Source of the DNA: Candidatus Scybalocola fimicaballi
Lineage (GTDB): Bacteria > Bacteroidota > Bacteroidia > Bacteroidales > Paludibacteraceae
Direction of reading: 5' to 3'
Assembly (NCBI GenBank): GCA_002317115.1
Contig: DCIP01000168.1
Span: forward strand, 1 to 6,107
DNA: 6,107 nt
Part shown: one piece after another, positions 5,821 to 6,107 of the stretch
Layout: each line of letters starts with the position of its first letter
How positions within the stretch are numbered: the first letter of the stretch is position 1
Position numbers and translations under genes: made by a program
Notes under the pieces: generated by a model
Database searches by the model: none
The model's input: only the letters and a program-made list of their open reading frames with translations
Told to the model about the DNA's origin: nothing

Positions 5821-6107
5821 ATGAATACAAAAGATTATCTTCCAGTAATCGAATCGACACTTGTCTCTATTTTTGAGGGCAAGGAGCCATACAATCTGTA
5901 TGAGCCTATTCGATACGTGCTTTCCATTGGAGGAAAACGTCTTCGCCCAACATTCGCGTTGATGGCGTGCGACCTCTTTGGCGGCAAAGTGAATGATGCC
6001 GTTTATCCGGCATGTGCACTTGAAGTGTATCACAACTTCACCCTACTTCACGATGATATCATGGACAAAGGTGATCTGCGTCGTGGAAAACCAACTGTAC
6101 ACAAGAA
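5821..6107 (+). CDS. Polyprenyl diphosphate synthase (5' part, cut by the window end)
   Basis: The first 95 codons and two bases of a trans-prenyltransferase are present; family members are usually about 300-330 residues, so about two thirds are missing. These enzymes condense isopentenyl diphosphate with allylic diphosphates to build FPP, GGPP or longer chains for quinones and lipid carriers. Seen here are the substrate-binding GGKRLRP (37-43) and the first aspartate-rich motif DDIMD (78-82) in LLHDDIMDKGDLRRGKPTVH. The fifth residue before the motif is Phe73 and there is no two-residue insertion in it. From work on archaeal GGPP synthases an aromatic residue at that position restricts chain length, so a C15-C20 product is more likely than a C40 one (inference). 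The start ATG at 5821 follows an A/T-rich stretch, in line with the phylum. It lies 101 bp after trmB, so it may be a separate transcription unit. Confidence 0.9.
   Translation, partial: MNTKDYLPVIESTLVSIFEGKEPYNLYEPIRYVLSIGGKRLRPTFALMACDLFGGKVNDAVYPACALEVYHNFTLLHDDIMDKGDLRRGKPTVHK

Overview
The window looks like chromosomal DNA from a Bacteroidales bacterium, probably Prevotella or Bacteroides-like. The evidence is a holB–ricT–gldH–trmB gene order with Bacteroidetes-type proteins (GldH occurs essentially only in that phylum), AT-rich leaders with almost no Shine-Dalgarno sequences, and promoter candidates of the TTTG / TAnnTTTG type used by the Bacteroidetes primary sigma factor. The genus is inferred; no rRNA or other marker is present.

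Layout. (1) Positions 16-1368, minus strand: a complete AAA+ ATPase with a C-terminal DUF4143/nuclease-like domain, clearly more AT-rich than the rest. (2) Positions 1369-1678: a divergent intergenic region. Its ATPase-proximal part holds a 33-bp tandem repeat (about 2.4 copies). The repeat lies inside a small open frame (minus strand, 46 codons from ATG) that overlaps the ATPase start. Promoter-like sequences face both ways. (3) Positions 1679-5719, plus strand: a tightly packed probable operon of holB (clamp-loader delta prime), ricT (PSP1/Fe-S protein with a 186-residue Asn/Gln/Gly/Arg tail), gldH (lipoprotein, overlapping ricT by 8 nt) and trmB (tRNA m7G46 methyltransferase). (4) Positions 5720-5820: a short gap with an imperfect hairpin. 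(5) Positions 5821-6107: the first 95 codons of a short-chain polyprenyl diphosphate synthase, cut by the window edge.

The plus-strand genes are housekeeping functions (replication, RNA processing, envelope, tRNA modification, isoprenoids) that share transcription rather than one pathway. The ATPase belongs to a large family of stand-alone Bacteroidetes ATPases of unknown role and is the accessory part of the window. The two most unusual elements are the repeat-encoding leader ORF coupled to the ATPase, and the long low-complexity tail of RicT, whose last glycine codons also form an unusually good ribosome binding site for gldH. I saw no mobile element, CRISPR array, tRNA or rRNA.
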